A DNA stretch of 64,000 bases, taken from assembly GCA_030145245.1 (NCBI GenBank), contig JAQYWC010000079.1, positions 1 to 64,000 on the forward strand. The letters run 5' to 3'. Each line of letters begins with the position of its first letter. Positions within the stretch are counted from its first letter, which is position 1. This DNA is from Desulfobacterium sp. (GTDB lineage Bacteria > Desulfobacterota > Desulfobacteria > Desulfobacterales > Desulfobacteraceae). Of the stretch, positions 41,941 to 51,591 are shown one piece after another. The translations under genes were made by a program, and so were the position numbers. The notes beneath the pieces are model-generated. The model was given only the letters and a program-made list of their open reading frames with translations, did no database searches and was not told where the DNA came from.

Positions 41941-43743
41941 ATGGCACAGTCAATTACAAGCACCCGGGATATCGAATTTCTGCTCCACGATGTTTTCAAC
42001 ATTTCAGATCTTTCAAAAAACGGAAAATTCGCGGAATTCAACAAAAAGACGGTTGATATGATCGTGGCTGAGGCAAGAAATCTTGCCGTAAAGGAGATTC
42101 TGCCCACCAACATTGACGGCGATAACGGATGCACCTTTGATAAGGGCCAGGTCACAACCCCGGAATCGTTCAAACGGGCTTACAAGCTTTATTGCGAAGG
42201 GGAATGGCTGGCAACGGCCGATCCTGTGGAATACGGCGGCCAGGATATGCCCCTGATGCTCACCGCCGCGACCCAGGAGCTTTTCACCGGCGCAAACATG
42301 GCTTTCCTCATGTACCCGGGACTGACCCACGGGGCTGGAAAGATGATCCTGGAACTTGGGACCGAAGAGCAGAAAGAGACCTACGTGAAAAAAATGTTCG
42401 CAGGTCTCTGGACCGGCACCATGCTCCTTACCGAACCTGCTGCCGGAACAGATGTCGGGGCCCTTACCGCGACAGCCGCGAAAAACCCCGACGGAACCTA
42501 TTCCATCACCGGCAACAAGATCTTCATCTCCGGCGGAGAACACGACCTTGGCGAAAACATCATCCACATGGTGCTGGCAAGGATCGAGGGCGCGCCTTCG
42601 GGAACTGCCGGCATCTCCCTTTTTATCGTACCCAAGATCAAGGTCAATCCGGACGGCAGCCTGGGAGAGACCAACAACGTTGTCTGTACCGGCATCGAGG
42701 AGAAGATGGGGCTCCATGGCAACAGCACCTGTTCCCTGAGCCTTGACAACAGCGTCGGCACTTTGCTCGGCGAGAAGAACAAGGGGCTGAAGGGCATGTT
42801 CCTGATGATGAACGAAGCCCGGTTCGGCTGCGGTGTCCAGGCCTTTGGCCAGGCGGCAACCTCCTATGCCAATGCCGTGTCCTACGCCAACGAACGCATT
42901 CAGTCCCCCGACCTTTTAGCATTTGGCCAGAGCGGCGCCCCCAGCCAGAAAATAATTAACCACCCCGATGTCCGGCGACAGCTTCTGTTCATGAAATCCC
43001 ATGTGGAGGGATTAAGGACCCTGATTTACTATGTGGCCGGCTGCTTTCAGAAGGCTGAGCTTGACTCGGTTTCAGACGAAGAAAAGGAGAGATGCAAGGG
43101 ACTGCTGGAATTTCTCATTCCCATTGTCAAGGCCTACACCTCGGACAAGGCTTTCGAGATCTGCACCCAGGGTGTCCAGGTCTTCGGCGGCTACGGATAC
43201 ATCAGCGAGTATCCCCAGGAGCAGCTGTTGAGGGACTGTAAGATAACAAGCATCTACGAGGGAACCAATGGGATCCAGGCCATGGATCTTCTGGGAAGAA
43301 AACTTGGCATGAAAAAAGGTAAGCCCTTCATGGATCTTCTGGGGGAGATGGCTAAGACCATCAATGTTGCCCGGTCTGTCAAAGAACTCGAAGCCATGGC
43401 CGATGCGGTGGATGCAGCCAAGGACAGGCTGGGAGAGACCGCCCTACATCTGGGAGGGGTGGCCATGTCAGATAAGATCCTGGATGCGTTTGGCTCGGCA
43501 ACGCCTTTTCTGGATGCTGCCGGAGATGTTGTGCTGGCATGGCTCCATCTCATGCGGGCCAATGCCGCATCAACGGTGCTTGGAAACGGCGTAAAAGAGA
43601 AGGATCGCCCCTTTTACCAGGGCCAGATCTCAACGGCGGAATACTTTGTGGAATCACATCTCCCCGTTGCCCTGGGGAAGATGGAGGCGGTTAAAAAGAC
43701 CACCGCTTCAATCATGGCCATGCCTGGGGAGGCGTTTGTCTGA
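41941..43743 (+). CDS. Acyl-CoA dehydrogenase, large (DmdC/FadE-like) type
   Basis: 600 residues from ATG 41941 (GAGGAAA upstream); a longer frame from 41827 is unlikely because the family's N-terminus is MAQSITSTRDIEFLLHDVF. Motifs: TMLLTEPAAGTDVGALTATA, GNKIFISGGEHDL, EEKMGLHGNSTCSL and the catalytic Glu region (ITSIYEGTNGIQAMDLLGRK). The ~100-residue C-terminal extension places it with 3-methylthiopropanoyl-CoA dehydrogenase-like enzymes, which act on short acyl-CoAs. The Etf partner is not adjacent; the etf genes at 25-27 kb are possible. The exact substrate is unknown. Confidence 0.88.
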   Translation: MAQSITSTRDIEFLLHDVFNISDLSKNGKFAEFNKKTVDMIVAEARNLAVKEILPTNIDGDNGCTFDKGQVTTPESFKRAYKLYCEGEWLATADPVEYGGQDMPLMLTAATQELFTGANMAFLMYPGLTHGAGKMILELGTEEQKETYVKKMFAGLWTGTMLLTEPAAGTDVGALTATAAKNPDGTYSITGNKIFISGGEHDLGENIIHMVLARIEGAPSGTAGISLFIVPKIKVNPDGSLGETNNVVCTGIEEKMGLHGNSTCSLSLDNSVGTLLGEKNKGLKGMFLMMNEARFGCGVQAFGQAATSYANAVSYANERIQSPDLLAFGQSGAPSQKIINHPDVRRQLLFMKSHVEGLRTLIYYVAGCFQKAELDSVSDEEKERCKGLLEFLIPIVKAYTSDKAFEICTQGVQVFGGYGYISEYPQEQLLRDCKITSIYEGTNGIQAMDLLGRKLGMKKGKPFMDLLGEMAKTINVARSVKELEAMADAVDAAKDRLGETALHLGGVAMSDKILDAFGSATPFLDAAGDVVLAWLHLMRANAASTVLGNGVKEKDRPFYQGQISTAEYFVESHLPVALGKMEAVKKTTASIMAMPGEAFV

Positions 43744-43761
43744 TCGGTTCATGGTTTAAGT

Positions 43762-44910
43762 ATGCTGCCTTGTGAAAAATGTTCCTGGCAATCAACGATG
43801 ATAAATGGTATGGGGTACTTGTTTGTGAATGATGAACACAATGAAAATCACTGTTTATACGATAGGGTGCCCGGGCTTTCAATGGCAAAGCAGTCACAGG
43901 CAGTACTCAAAACCTATGTTACCTGTGTTCTTTTGGTCTCGGCCATGGTTGTGGCGTTCACGGCTTTTAACTATGGGGAAGATTTCACAACCAACATGAT
44001 CATCGGCCAGACCATCGGTACCACCATGTTTGGTGCAGCCTTTCCCGTGCTCTTTGTGTTAAGGCGCACCAGCCCTTTTGTGCAGATGGCTGCCGCCATG
44101 GCTGCCATGGCCACCGGAGCCGTCCTGGGCATTTTCCTTGGGACCCTGGTGGCCGGTAAAAACGTCCATCTTTTTTTTGAACCCCGGAAGGAGGTTTATC
44201 TTGAGGTGGTCATTCTGAGCATCATCACAGGGTTTCTTTTCAGGTATATTCTCACAGCCCAGAAAAAGATCTCCGATGCCCTTGCCGGAATCCAGCGGGA
44301 GAAAATCAAGCGGCTCACCATTGAGAAACAGGTGATAGAGACCAATTTAAGGCTTCTCCAGGCCCAGATCGAGCCCCATTTCCTGTTTAACACCCTTTCC
44401 AACATTCTGACCCTGCTTGAAACCGATCTTGAAAACGGGAAACATATGCTTGAGGATCTCACTGCCTATCTTCGAATCACCCTCTCAAAGACCCGGAAGG
44501 AGACCACCACCCTGGGGCAGGAGATCGACATGATCCAGGCCTACCTCAACATTTTTAAGATCAGGATGGGGGAAAGGCTTGACTTTACCATCCAGGTGCC
44601 CGAGACCCTCAGGCACCTGCCGCTTCCCCCCATGCTGATCCAGCCCCTGGTTGAAAACGCCATTGAACACGGGCTGGAGCCAAAAATCGAGGGGGGAGCC
44701 ATCCGGGTCTCGGCACGGAACGAAAACGGGTGCCTTGCCATCGAAGTAAAGGACTCGGGACTCTGCTTTCACAAGAGCAACCATGACTGGGGCGTGGGCC
44801 TCACCAACATCAGGAAGCGCCTTCAGGCCCTGTACGAGGACGAAGCGGCCCTTACCTTCGAAGAGAACACCCCCTCGGGTCTGATCGTTACCATTGAGGT
44901 ACCTGCATGA
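43762..44910 (+). CDS. LytS-type sensor histidine kinase
   Basis: Up to 382 residues; the start is uncertain, and later in-frame ATGs (for example 43882, MAKQSQAVLKTYV) would remove a polar leader. About four hydrophobic helices (TYVTCVLLVSAMVVAF, MIIGQTIGTTMFGAAFPVLF, MAAAMAAMATGAVLGIFLG, VVILSIITGFLFRYIL) and a short linker precede a His_kinase domain with the phospho-acceptor LQAQIEPHFLFNTLSN and an HATPase with LIQPLVENAIEHGLEPK. It lacks a large periplasmic sensor, so it probably senses through its membrane part. It overlaps the LytTR regulator by 4 bp. Confidence 0.85.
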   Translation: MLPCEKCSWQSTMINGMGYLFVNDEHNENHCLYDRVPGLSMAKQSQAVLKTYVTCVLLVSAMVVAFTAFNYGEDFTTNMIIGQTIGTTMFGAAFPVLFVLRRTSPFVQMAAAMAAMATGAVLGIFLGTLVAGKNVHLFFEPRKEVYLEVVILSIITGFLFRYILTAQKKISDALAGIQREKIKRLTIEKQVIETNLRLLQAQIEPHFLFNTLSNILTLLETDLENGKHMLEDLTAYLRITLSKTRKETTTLGQEIDMIQAYLNIFKIRMGERLDFTIQVPETLRHLPLPPMLIQPLVENAIEHGLEPKIEGGAIRVSARNENGCLAIEVKDSGLCFHKSNHDWGVGLTNIRKRLQALYEDEAALTFEENTPSGLIVTIEVPA

Positions 44911-45674
44911 AGAGATTCAAGGCCATTATCGCAGATGACGAAGAAGCGCTCCGCGTTCATCTTAAAACCAGGCTTGCCCAGGTGTGGCCGGATATGGAGA
45001 TCCTGGGGGAGGCCCAAAACGGGATCGAAGCCCTGAACCTCATCCAGTCGTTAAAGCCGGATCTTGCATTTTTAGACATTCGCATGCCCGGCATTTCCGG
45101 CATGGAGGTTGCCAGGAAAACCCATGGGAAGTGTTACCCGGTATTTGTCACGGCCCATGACGAGTATGCGGTGGAGGCCTTTGAAACCGAAGCCGTTGAC
45201 TACCTGTTGAAACCGATTACCGCGGACCGCCTTGGAAAAACCGTAAAAAAGATCCAACAACGCCTTGGCAGGCAGAGGACCGCTCCAAGGGATCTTCCCA
45301 CAAAGGTTCAGCGGGTCCTTGAGCGGCTGGAGCATTCCCGCCCAAAGGATCATCTCCAGTGGATCAGAACCCAGCACCGGGACAGCATCCGCCTCGTTTC
45401 AGTGGATGAGATCCTCTTTTTCAATGCCCAGGATAAGTATACCCGGCTCATCACAAAAGAGGGCGAATTCCTCATTAAAAAGCCGATCAAGGAGCTTGAA
45501 ACCGAGCTTGATCCTGAAAAATTCTGGCGGATCCACAGGAGTACCATGGTCAACATCGCAGCCGTTGATAAGGTGAGCCCCTCCCTTAGCGGGCAATATC
45601 TTGTGAAAATCAGGCATTGCCAGGAGATGCTCCCCGTGAGCCGCAACTACGCCCATCTTTTCAGGAAGATGTAA
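44907..45674 (+). CDS. LytTR-family response regulator
   Basis: 255 residues. Receiver domain with acidic pocket IADDEEA, phospho-acceptor Asp in LAFLDIRMPG and Lys in YLLKPI; then a LytTR DNA-binding domain (IRLVSVDEILFFNAQDKYTRLITKEGEFLIKKPIKELE, RIHRSTMVNI). Partner of the upstream kinase. LytTR domains bind direct repeats spaced about two helical turns; three such repeats lie 15-60 bp after its own stop, before the next gene. Confidence 0.92.
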   Translation: MKRFKAIIADDEEALRVHLKTRLAQVWPDMEILGEAQNGIEALNLIQSLKPDLAFLDIRMPGISGMEVARKTHGKCYPVFVTAHDEYAVEAFETEAVDYLLKPITADRLGKTVKKIQQRLGRQRTAPRDLPTKVQRVLERLEHSRPKDHLQWIRTQHRDSIRLVSVDEILFFNAQDKYTRLITKEGEFLIKKPIKELETELDPEKFWRIHRSTMVNIAAVDKVSPSLSGQYLVKIRHCQEMLPVSRNYAHLFRKM

Positions 45675-46098
45675 GTTCTTCCCGTCGGTTCATCCCCCCC
45701 CAACGTCCATTCATCCCCGATTGTTTCCATTCATCGCTTTTCGCGTGCATGCATCAATTAAATCCCCTATCCTGTATTCATGGTCGTTTAGTTCACGATC
45801 CATTTTTGGGAACTGAATATTTCCTTGACATGGGGTTGTATATGTGTGATTCGTAAGTGAACGCTGTTCGTAAATCAATCAGCCGATCAGATGTGCGTAC
45901 TGGGTACATGTGCTGAGTGTTGAATTATAGTTCTATAACTATAAGATATTCTATAAAACAGCCATGCTCAAAATGGGCTGCCCCAACAGAAGAATCTAAG
46001 TCCGCTATTTCCAAGCATTTCATGTGAAGTATCATTGTTTTTTTAAAATACCATTCTCCAAATCAAGGAAGGGCGTCCTTGAGAAAAAGAGGTGTCTT
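45675..46098. promoter_or_regulatory. Regulatory region with three LytTR-like direct repeats
   Basis: TTCATC occurs at 45689-45694, 45710-45715 and 45730-45735, the last two inside CCATTCATC. Spacing is 21 and 20 bp, as expected for LytTR dimers. They lie upstream of the secreted-protein genes at 46099 and 47381, the probable targets. The rest of the 424-bp gap holds no gene; GAGG before 46099 marks the next start. Confidence 0.5.
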
Positions 46099-47370
46099 AT
46101 GAAAAAAAATACGATAACAGCAATTATAAAAGTAGTGATCTTTTGGCTCCTTATCTCCCCCGGAAATGTTTTTGCAATGGAACAACTTAATGATACCGAC
46201 TTAAAGGGTATTCATGCCCAGAGCGGAATCTCCGTGGCTGTAAAGAATGTACCCGTTTATTTTAACTATGATTCCTTAAAATTTACGGCTGTTGATAACA
46301 TGGATTCCTTTGGAAATCTTACACCCTATCAAGGGTATGTGTCCCTGGAAAATTATGAGGTTTTTTTTGAACTGAATGGTGAGTTTCAGTTGGATATCGG
46401 CACATATTACGCTTCGGATGAGCATCTGCTTGCAACGGATATTGGCAAAAAAGATGGGGTAGGTTCCAACACTTTTGAGCATTGGTACGTCGGTATGAGT
46501 GAGGATCTCATTCCCGTTCGAAAGCTCCTGCCCTATCCATATTACTGGCCCATAGAAGATGATATTCCACGTCCCCTGGATAACAAGATTACAGCCCTCC
46601 AGATCACAATGTCTGATATGACATCTTCATTTACTTCAACCGCCGGCATAAGATTCTGTGATAAGGATTTGAGCCATATGAGTCTTTCAGGAATGACCAT
46701 GCCCGAATTCATCCATGACGGTGATAGTTTGCCCGGTACTGCCATGACCGTTTTTCCGGGACAGAACGGCGGCATCAATGCGGAAATACGTACCCGTTTA
46801 ACCATTGATGAGTTTAGCCTCCACAGGCAAGGGTATTCAGCAGATCCTGATCTCAGTATATCTGGAATACACCTTGGAGAGGCTTTTGGCCAGGCCCTTC
46901 CCAATCATGTGGAAGATACCGGAGATACATCCGGTCCTGGAATTGACACTTCCGGCTGGGGCAGTGATATTACAGATCGCATGCACAGAGGGTATTTTCT
47001 TATTGGCAATCTCAACCAGGTTGATTTTGTAGATGATATACAGAAAAAACAGCTTAAAACCTTGTTCAATGATACCCATTGTGAATGGGATGGCAGTATC
47101 TATCCGGTTCAATTGAAGGCAAATCCCCTGTCATTAAATTTTACCACCACCGATGACAGAAGCTTTGTTTCATTAAATACCGGTATCGACGGGTCCATCA
47201 GGGTTGAATCTTTTAAAGGGTGGGAAGGAACCGATTTCGGTCCTTTAGCAGTTGATGGAATTAAAATAAAACATTGTGTTCTTGAGTTTCCGGGGGGATA
47301 TACCCGGAGTGACGGCAGTTTTAAAGGACGGATTCATCCTGCCCAGATTAACTGGCTGAATAATCTATAG
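46099..47370 (+). CDS. Secreted protein with DUF6160-like N-terminus
   Basis: 423 residues from ATG 46099 (GAGG seven bases upstream). Signal peptide MKKNTITAIIKVVIFWLLISPGNVFA, then MEQLNDTDLKGIHAQSGISV, a pattern (E-x-L-x-D-x-x-L-x-x-I-x-x-Q-x-G) shared with its downstream neighbour and with families of surface-associated proteobacterial proteins. The remainder is beta-rich and polar. Function is unknown; it may be an outer-membrane or fibre-type protein. Ends 10 bp before the related next gene. Confidence 0.65.
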   Translation: MKKNTITAIIKVVIFWLLISPGNVFAMEQLNDTDLKGIHAQSGISVAVKNVPVYFNYDSLKFTAVDNMDSFGNLTPYQGYVSLENYEVFFELNGEFQLDIGTYYASDEHLLATDIGKKDGVGSNTFEHWYVGMSEDLIPVRKLLPYPYYWPIEDDIPRPLDNKITALQITMSDMTSSFTSTAGIRFCDKDLSHMSLSGMTMPEFIHDGDSLPGTAMTVFPGQNGGINAEIRTRLTIDEFSLHRQGYSADPDLSISGIHLGEAFGQALPNHVEDTGDTSGPGIDTSGWGSDITDRMHRGYFLIGNLNQVDFVDDIQKKQLKTLFNDTHCEWDGSIYPVQLKANPLSLNFTTTDDRSFVSLNTGIDGSIRVESFKGWEGTDFGPLAVDGIKIKHCVLEFPGGYTRSDGSFKGRIHPAQINWLNNL

Positions 47371-47380
47371 GGAGGCCAAA

Positions 47381-48478
47381 ATGGCAAAAGTCAACTTCTC
47401 TTCCACCGTATTTTTATTATTACTTTCTTTGTGTCTTCTCTTTCCCGCTTTTTCGCAAGGAGAAATGGAATTGATGACAGATGAGCAGCTTAATGCTGTT
47501 CTGGGGCAGGGTGGTGTTAATTTCTCAGTTATTGGCAACACTACGGCAGTCTTCAATTTTGACCTCCATCTTGAACTTTATGGAGAGATCGATTCGGTGA
47601 AAATGGGTTATTATTACAAAGAGGATCTGACCACCCGGAAGTTTCTTCCTATCTATTCCGATATAGATAAACGTGATCCCCAGGTGGTCTATAAAGAGAA
47701 CACGTTTGATATTATCGATCTTGAAACAGGTGATGTTATTTACGCTGACCGGCCCTATTTTGAATATCATGGAAAGAAATTCCCCTATACCGATGATGAC
47801 TATTACATGTACAAGTATAAGAATATGCTTGGCCAATACTATGTTGACGGAAAACAGGGGCTTAATGACAAAGATATGCTGGGGGAAGCCTTTTCGACAG
47901 CCCGTACAAAAAACACCAATAATCTTGACTGGGATCTTAATATCGAAAATCTAAGAATTGGAAAAAGTCCGCAGGAGCCTTTGATCATAGATGGTTTGAC
48001 GGTTATGTTGAAATACGATGATATCAATTCCCCCAATAAAAAACTGACGGATATAATTATCGGAACCAACAGCATGGAAGGATTTTTCTCCGGGGATATG
48101 ATCCGCACCACAGGATTTCTTAATGCCAAACTGACCCATAAAACAAGAAATACAAGTACAATTTTCAATGGTATATTTATACCTGAATTCAACGAAACTC
48201 CTGTTCCGGTAGTTTTACAGCGTGATTCATTTTTAATGCTGGTTGACGAGTACCATGCCCAGTATGATGATCCAAATGACGGCGATACGCCTCCCCATCC
48301 TGAAGATCCCACAAATAATAATATTCATTCGGGTGCTTTCCTCAGGGTCGGTCTTGATCGGACAAGCCCTACCTATGGCTATTCCGTGATCGCCGGGTAC
48401 AATGAAGTTGTTGCCGCAGCCTATGAACCAAGGCATGCAATGCTAAAAGATTCCATTAAAGATTGGTGGCATAAGTAA
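47381..48478 (+). CDS. Secreted protein related to the preceding one
   Basis: 365 residues, GGGAGG before ATG 47381. Signal peptide (FSSTVFLLLLSLCLLFPAFSQG), then MELMTDEQLNAVLGQGGVNFSV, the same motif as in the upstream protein. The body contains many Tyr/Asp-rich strands (YYYKEDLTTRKFLPIY). No enzyme motif seen. The two proteins probably form a pair made under control of the LytTR system. Confidence 0.65.
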   Translation: MAKVNFSSTVFLLLLSLCLLFPAFSQGEMELMTDEQLNAVLGQGGVNFSVIGNTTAVFNFDLHLELYGEIDSVKMGYYYKEDLTTRKFLPIYSDIDKRDPQVVYKENTFDIIDLETGDVIYADRPYFEYHGKKFPYTDDDYYMYKYKNMLGQYYVDGKQGLNDKDMLGEAFSTARTKNTNNLDWDLNIENLRIGKSPQEPLIIDGLTVMLKYDDINSPNKKLTDIIIGTNSMEGFFSGDMIRTTGFLNAKLTHKTRNTSTIFNGIFIPEFNETPVPVVLQRDSFLMLVDEYHAQYDDPNDGDTPPHPEDPTNNNIHSGAFLRVGLDRTSPTYGYSVIAGYNEVVAAAYEPRHAMLKDSIKDWWHK

Positions 48479-48524
48479 AAAGTGTAGTTTGGTTATGCAT
48501 GTAAATCAATTCAGGAGGGAGAAT

Positions 48525-49829
48525 ATGGCAGGGATCTATCAGGAGATATGGAATGCCGATCAGAATCAAAATGGTGTAGATGCGATTTTAGACACTGAGA
48601 ACGGTTCACAGGAACATGGCTTTGTGAAAGTGAACACTTCCCTTGACTCAAATTCTGATAAAGGACTTCGGGTGCTGACGGATGTGCACATCCCTGAACA
48701 CAAAAAGCATACGTATAATCTGTGTCGAAAGTTATTTAATAATTTCACCCTGGCTGAACCCATGCCGGAATTCGACACGGCCGAGGAGCGTCAGGAAACC
48801 CATGATTTTGTAGCGGCGATTCTTGAAACAGAACCGATGGAGGTCGCACGCGCCTATATTGAACGTGAAAGCAACGCTACCATCACACGGGAACGCTGGC
48901 ATAACACCATTATTGAAATGTGGTTCCGGCGTTTTTCCTCAGGAGGCGACCCCGCGCTTTCCGGTTTTGAGCATGTGATTGTCGGAGAGCAGGAAAAGTC
49001 AAAAGTTCAAGGGTACCACTTCTGGTGGAAATACTACCTTGATGACGGTTTCGCGAGAATAGGGGATGATGGCATACCCGGTTTTTCCGGTCTTGTGGAT
49101 GACCGCATCACTTATCACGGTTCCAAAATGAAAGCCGAACAGGCGCAGTTCCCGGAAAGTGTTACAATCTCTTACGGTTGGAATGCCCCTGACTACGAAA
49201 AAAAAGCCATGCGCCCTTTGTTTAAAAAAATCGGTGGTTTTTTCGTTGGTTGCAGCGTGGAAGGGCTGATCGCATTAGGTACTGTTCGCGCCCATAAAGG
49301 AATTCGGGCCCCTCGAATTGCCGTGATTGAAGGTGCCCGCTATGAGATGAAGCTGTTTCATTCACCAAACGGTCAGCATATACGCACTTTTTACCCCATG
49401 TTTCTCGGTGCTGCAGATCCCAGTGATGGGAGTGACCGCAATGGGGGCAGGGGAGGCGTCGTTCTCCCACCTGTGGATACGCCTCCGGATTCAGAAGTTA
49501 TCTTAAGGTCGGTACGGATTATAGGCGCAATGGTTAATCCGGCGGGCCATGATCCCGGGCTTGAAACAGTAACCCTGGTCAACGTTGATGCCCCCGATAT
49601 AAAGCTTGAAAGCTGGAGTGTTCTTGACAAAAATGGCCGGGGGCATGTGATTGGGAATACGACATTGAAAGCGGGTGAGTTTTTTACGATCCGGCTTACC
49701 GGAGCAGATGTGCAGCTTTCCAACAAAGGTGGTGAAATAGTACTGTTTGATAACGCAAAAAACGAAGTTCACCGTGTCAGTTATTCTAAAGCACAAGCTA
49801 GGAAACAAGGGGGTACAATCCTGTTTTAG
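48525..49829 (+). CDS. EndoU-family ribonuclease fused to a lamin-tail domain
   Basis: 434 residues from ATG 48525 (GGAGGGAG upstream), no signal peptide. Residues about 10-270 match XendoU endoribonuclease: the two catalytic His appear as SGFEHVIVGE and GYHFWWKYYL, and the C-terminal segment KKIGGFFVGCSVEGLIALGTVR matches the family's (G-x-F-I-G-T-S-x-E-x-E-x-A-L-Y-T) motif. The C-terminal ~110 residues (VRIIGAMVNPAGHDPGLETVTLVNV .. SNKGGEIVLFD) resemble a lamin-tail (LTD) beta-sandwich. EndoU cleaves RNA at uridines using Mn; bacterial members include toxins. No immunity gene is adjacent. A strong terminator follows. Confidence 0.75.
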   Translation: MAGIYQEIWNADQNQNGVDAILDTENGSQEHGFVKVNTSLDSNSDKGLRVLTDVHIPEHKKHTYNLCRKLFNNFTLAEPMPEFDTAEERQETHDFVAAILETEPMEVARAYIERESNATITRERWHNTIIEMWFRRFSSGGDPALSGFEHVIVGEQEKSKVQGYHFWWKYYLDDGFARIGDDGIPGFSGLVDDRITYHGSKMKAEQAQFPESVTISYGWNAPDYEKKAMRPLFKKIGGFFVGCSVEGLIALGTVRAHKGIRAPRIAVIEGARYEMKLFHSPNGQHIRTFYPMFLGAADPSDGSDRNGGRGGVVLPPVDTPPDSEVILRSVRIIGAMVNPAGHDPGLETVTLVNVDAPDIKLESWSVLDKNGRGHVIGNTTLKAGEFFTIRLTGADVQLSNKGGEIVLFDNAKNEVHRVSYSKAQARKQGGTILF

Positions 49830-49860
49830 CTGAGCTTCAGATTCTATGTTTTGCTTCCGG

Positions 49861-49904
49861 GTGACCCGGTGCCTGTTTGAAACATGCACCGGGTCACTTT
49901 TTTT
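49861..49904 (+). terminator. Strong rho-independent terminator
   Basis: GTGACCCGGTGC (49861-49872) pairs perfectly with GCACCGGGTCAC (49886-49897), followed by seven T. It ends the EndoU transcript 32 bp after its stop. Confidence 0.92.
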
Positions 49905-49920
49905 ACTTTACAGTAAACTT

Positions 49921-50757
49921 TTACTTTGTAGTGATGCAGAAGGTTACGTCTTCAGAACGGTGCATGTCGCAACCGGGGAGGACATGCCCATGGCATTCTG
50001 TGTTGCGGAAGTTATGCAAAGCGAGAATTCGTTCAAGATCAGCATGGGAAAAGGTATGTATCCAGAAACGATATACCTCCATTTCTCCCGTCTCATCAAT
50101 GATGATATGTTGCCTCAGAGTCACTTTCTGCTCTTCATAATAAAAGGATTCTGCAAGTGACAGATAAGGTTTGTTTCTCCAGAACCCTTTTTCAGAGACC
50201 TCCCACTCCTTTGGGCCGGAATTATTTGCGGGATAATTATCATTCAGAACGTCAAAAAGAAATTTCCCGCCCGGTTTCAGGGCACGGTAAATGTTCGCAA
50301 GGAGCCTGTCCCGTTGCGCCGGGTGGAGAACACCGAAGTCCGTGAATATTATCATTACAAGATCGTACTTGTTCTCCTCTTCCAGCTCCAGATAGTTCTG
50401 CTGTAAGTAGGAGATCTTTAATTTTTTTCTGCCGGCAGATTCTTTGGCGTAACGGATGGAGTTGGCGGAGAAATCCATGCCCGTCACCGTGTGTCCTTTT
50501 TCAGCCAGTTTTTCCGTGTATAGTCCGGGGCCGCAGCCAAGGTCGAGAATCTTCAGGTTGTCGCCAGGCACCTTGTTCAGTATCCATTCTATTGTTGAAG
50601 AGATGGTGGTTTCTTTCCTGCTGGCAAGATCGATCTCCTGGCTCAGGTGGGTTTCAAGCAGTTGCGTGGATATGTATTCATCAACCCACATGATTGCGGT
50701 TCCGCTGGTGTAAACTTCAGGCTTTTGTGCTGATGTAATCAGTTCTTGGATGTTCAT
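49921..50757 (-). CDS. Class I SAM-dependent methyltransferase
   Basis: 278 residues, GAGG upstream of ATG 50757. Motif I LKILDLGCGPGLYTEKL, acidic residue in GMDFS, motif II region YDLVMIIFTDFGVLHP. The C-terminal part has a beta-rich cap with YRFWIHTFSHADLERIL. Methyltransf_25-like; the substrate is unknown. It is convergent with the EndoU gene. Confidence 0.82.
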   Translation of the reverse strand: MNIQELITSAQKPEVYTSGTAIMWVDEYISTQLLETHLSQEIDLASRKETTISSTIEWILNKVPGDNLKILDLGCGPGLYTEKLAEKGHTVTGMDFSANSIRYAKESAGRKKLKISYLQQNYLELEEENKYDLVMIIFTDFGVLHPAQRDRLLANIYRALKPGGKFLFDVLNDNYPANNSGPKEWEVSEKGFWRNKPYLSLAESFYYEEQKVTLRQHIIIDETGEMEVYRFWIHTFSHADLERILALHNFRNTECHGHVLPGCDMHRSEDVTFCITTK

Positions 50758-51278
50758 GAAAAAACCTCATTTTTCCGGTTTAATAGATGCCTTAAGCATG
50801 CAAACAGGCATGGCCTGCAATAATACCGGTTCTTTTTATTGAAACTAAAGTAACTGGATGGTAACGCTGGAAAGGGTACCCGTTAATACCGTTTCTCTGG
50901 GGGGGTACAAATATCCTGTTCGAGGTGCAATACCCCAGCGCTTCCTTTTGTTGGATTCAAACAAGTTGATATGTGTTTATGAGTTTTTCATGGGGCTGCT
51001 TATAATATGGAATATACCGGAGGTCAAGATTTTTCTTGTTCATGCTTGAATGGTGGCACGCCTTGTGCCATACTGGGTTTCACCACATTGACAATAGTTT
51101 TCCGGTCCCACAACAGATCATCTGTTCAAAGCACAAAGCGCGGTTTCATTTTTTTAATGGTGGACTGCAGGATAAACCGGGACAGACTTCCAGGATCCGT
51201 TTCCTCAAAATCGTACTTGTGACAAGAGTGTAGTAAATGCCGCAGCGGTTAAAAGATGATGAAAGCAAAGGAGTCATT
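50758..51278. other. Gene-free region
   Basis: About 520 bp between divergent genes. Short overlapping frames exist, but none has a ribosome-binding site or protein-like composition. AAAGGAG directly before 51279 is the only clear signal. Confidence 0.6.
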
Positions 51279-51584
51279 ATGGAATGTCCAAATTGTAAAG
51301 AAAGCTATAAGTTTTCCGTTGTTCCAATTGAAAACAGAAATATGAAGCTTTTCGTGACAGAATTTATTTGTCCCTATTGTGACATTTGGTTGAGGCCGGA
51401 TAAAGAGTTTTCAATTACACAGGGCGTCTGTACCCTTTTTATGTTTATTGCCATGGTTATGTTTTTTGCCGGTTATCTTTTTGATGCCTCCCAAATTGTC
51501 CTGAGGCCCGGAATAGTATTATTCTTATTCTCTCTAATAATGTACATTTTCAGTCATTTGACCATGAAGGTAGAAAAGGTCTGA
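51279..51584 (+). CDS. Small zinc-ribbon membrane protein
   Basis: 101 residues from ATG 51279 (AAAGGAG upstream; an earlier ATG at 51237 has none). N-terminal CPNC and CPYC pairs form a zinc ribbon; two hydrophobic helices follow (VCTLFMFIAMVMFFAGYLF and IVLRPGIVLFLFSLIMYIF). The family is unknown; such proteins often act as small membrane regulators. Its stop is 7 bp from that of the convergent stress protein. Confidence 0.65.
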   Translation: MECPNCKESYKFSVVPIENRNMKLFVTEFICPYCDIWLRPDKEFSITQGVCTLFMFIAMVMFFAGYLFDASQIVLRPGIVLFLFSLIMYIFSHLTMKVEKV

Positions 51585-51591
51585 GTTTACC

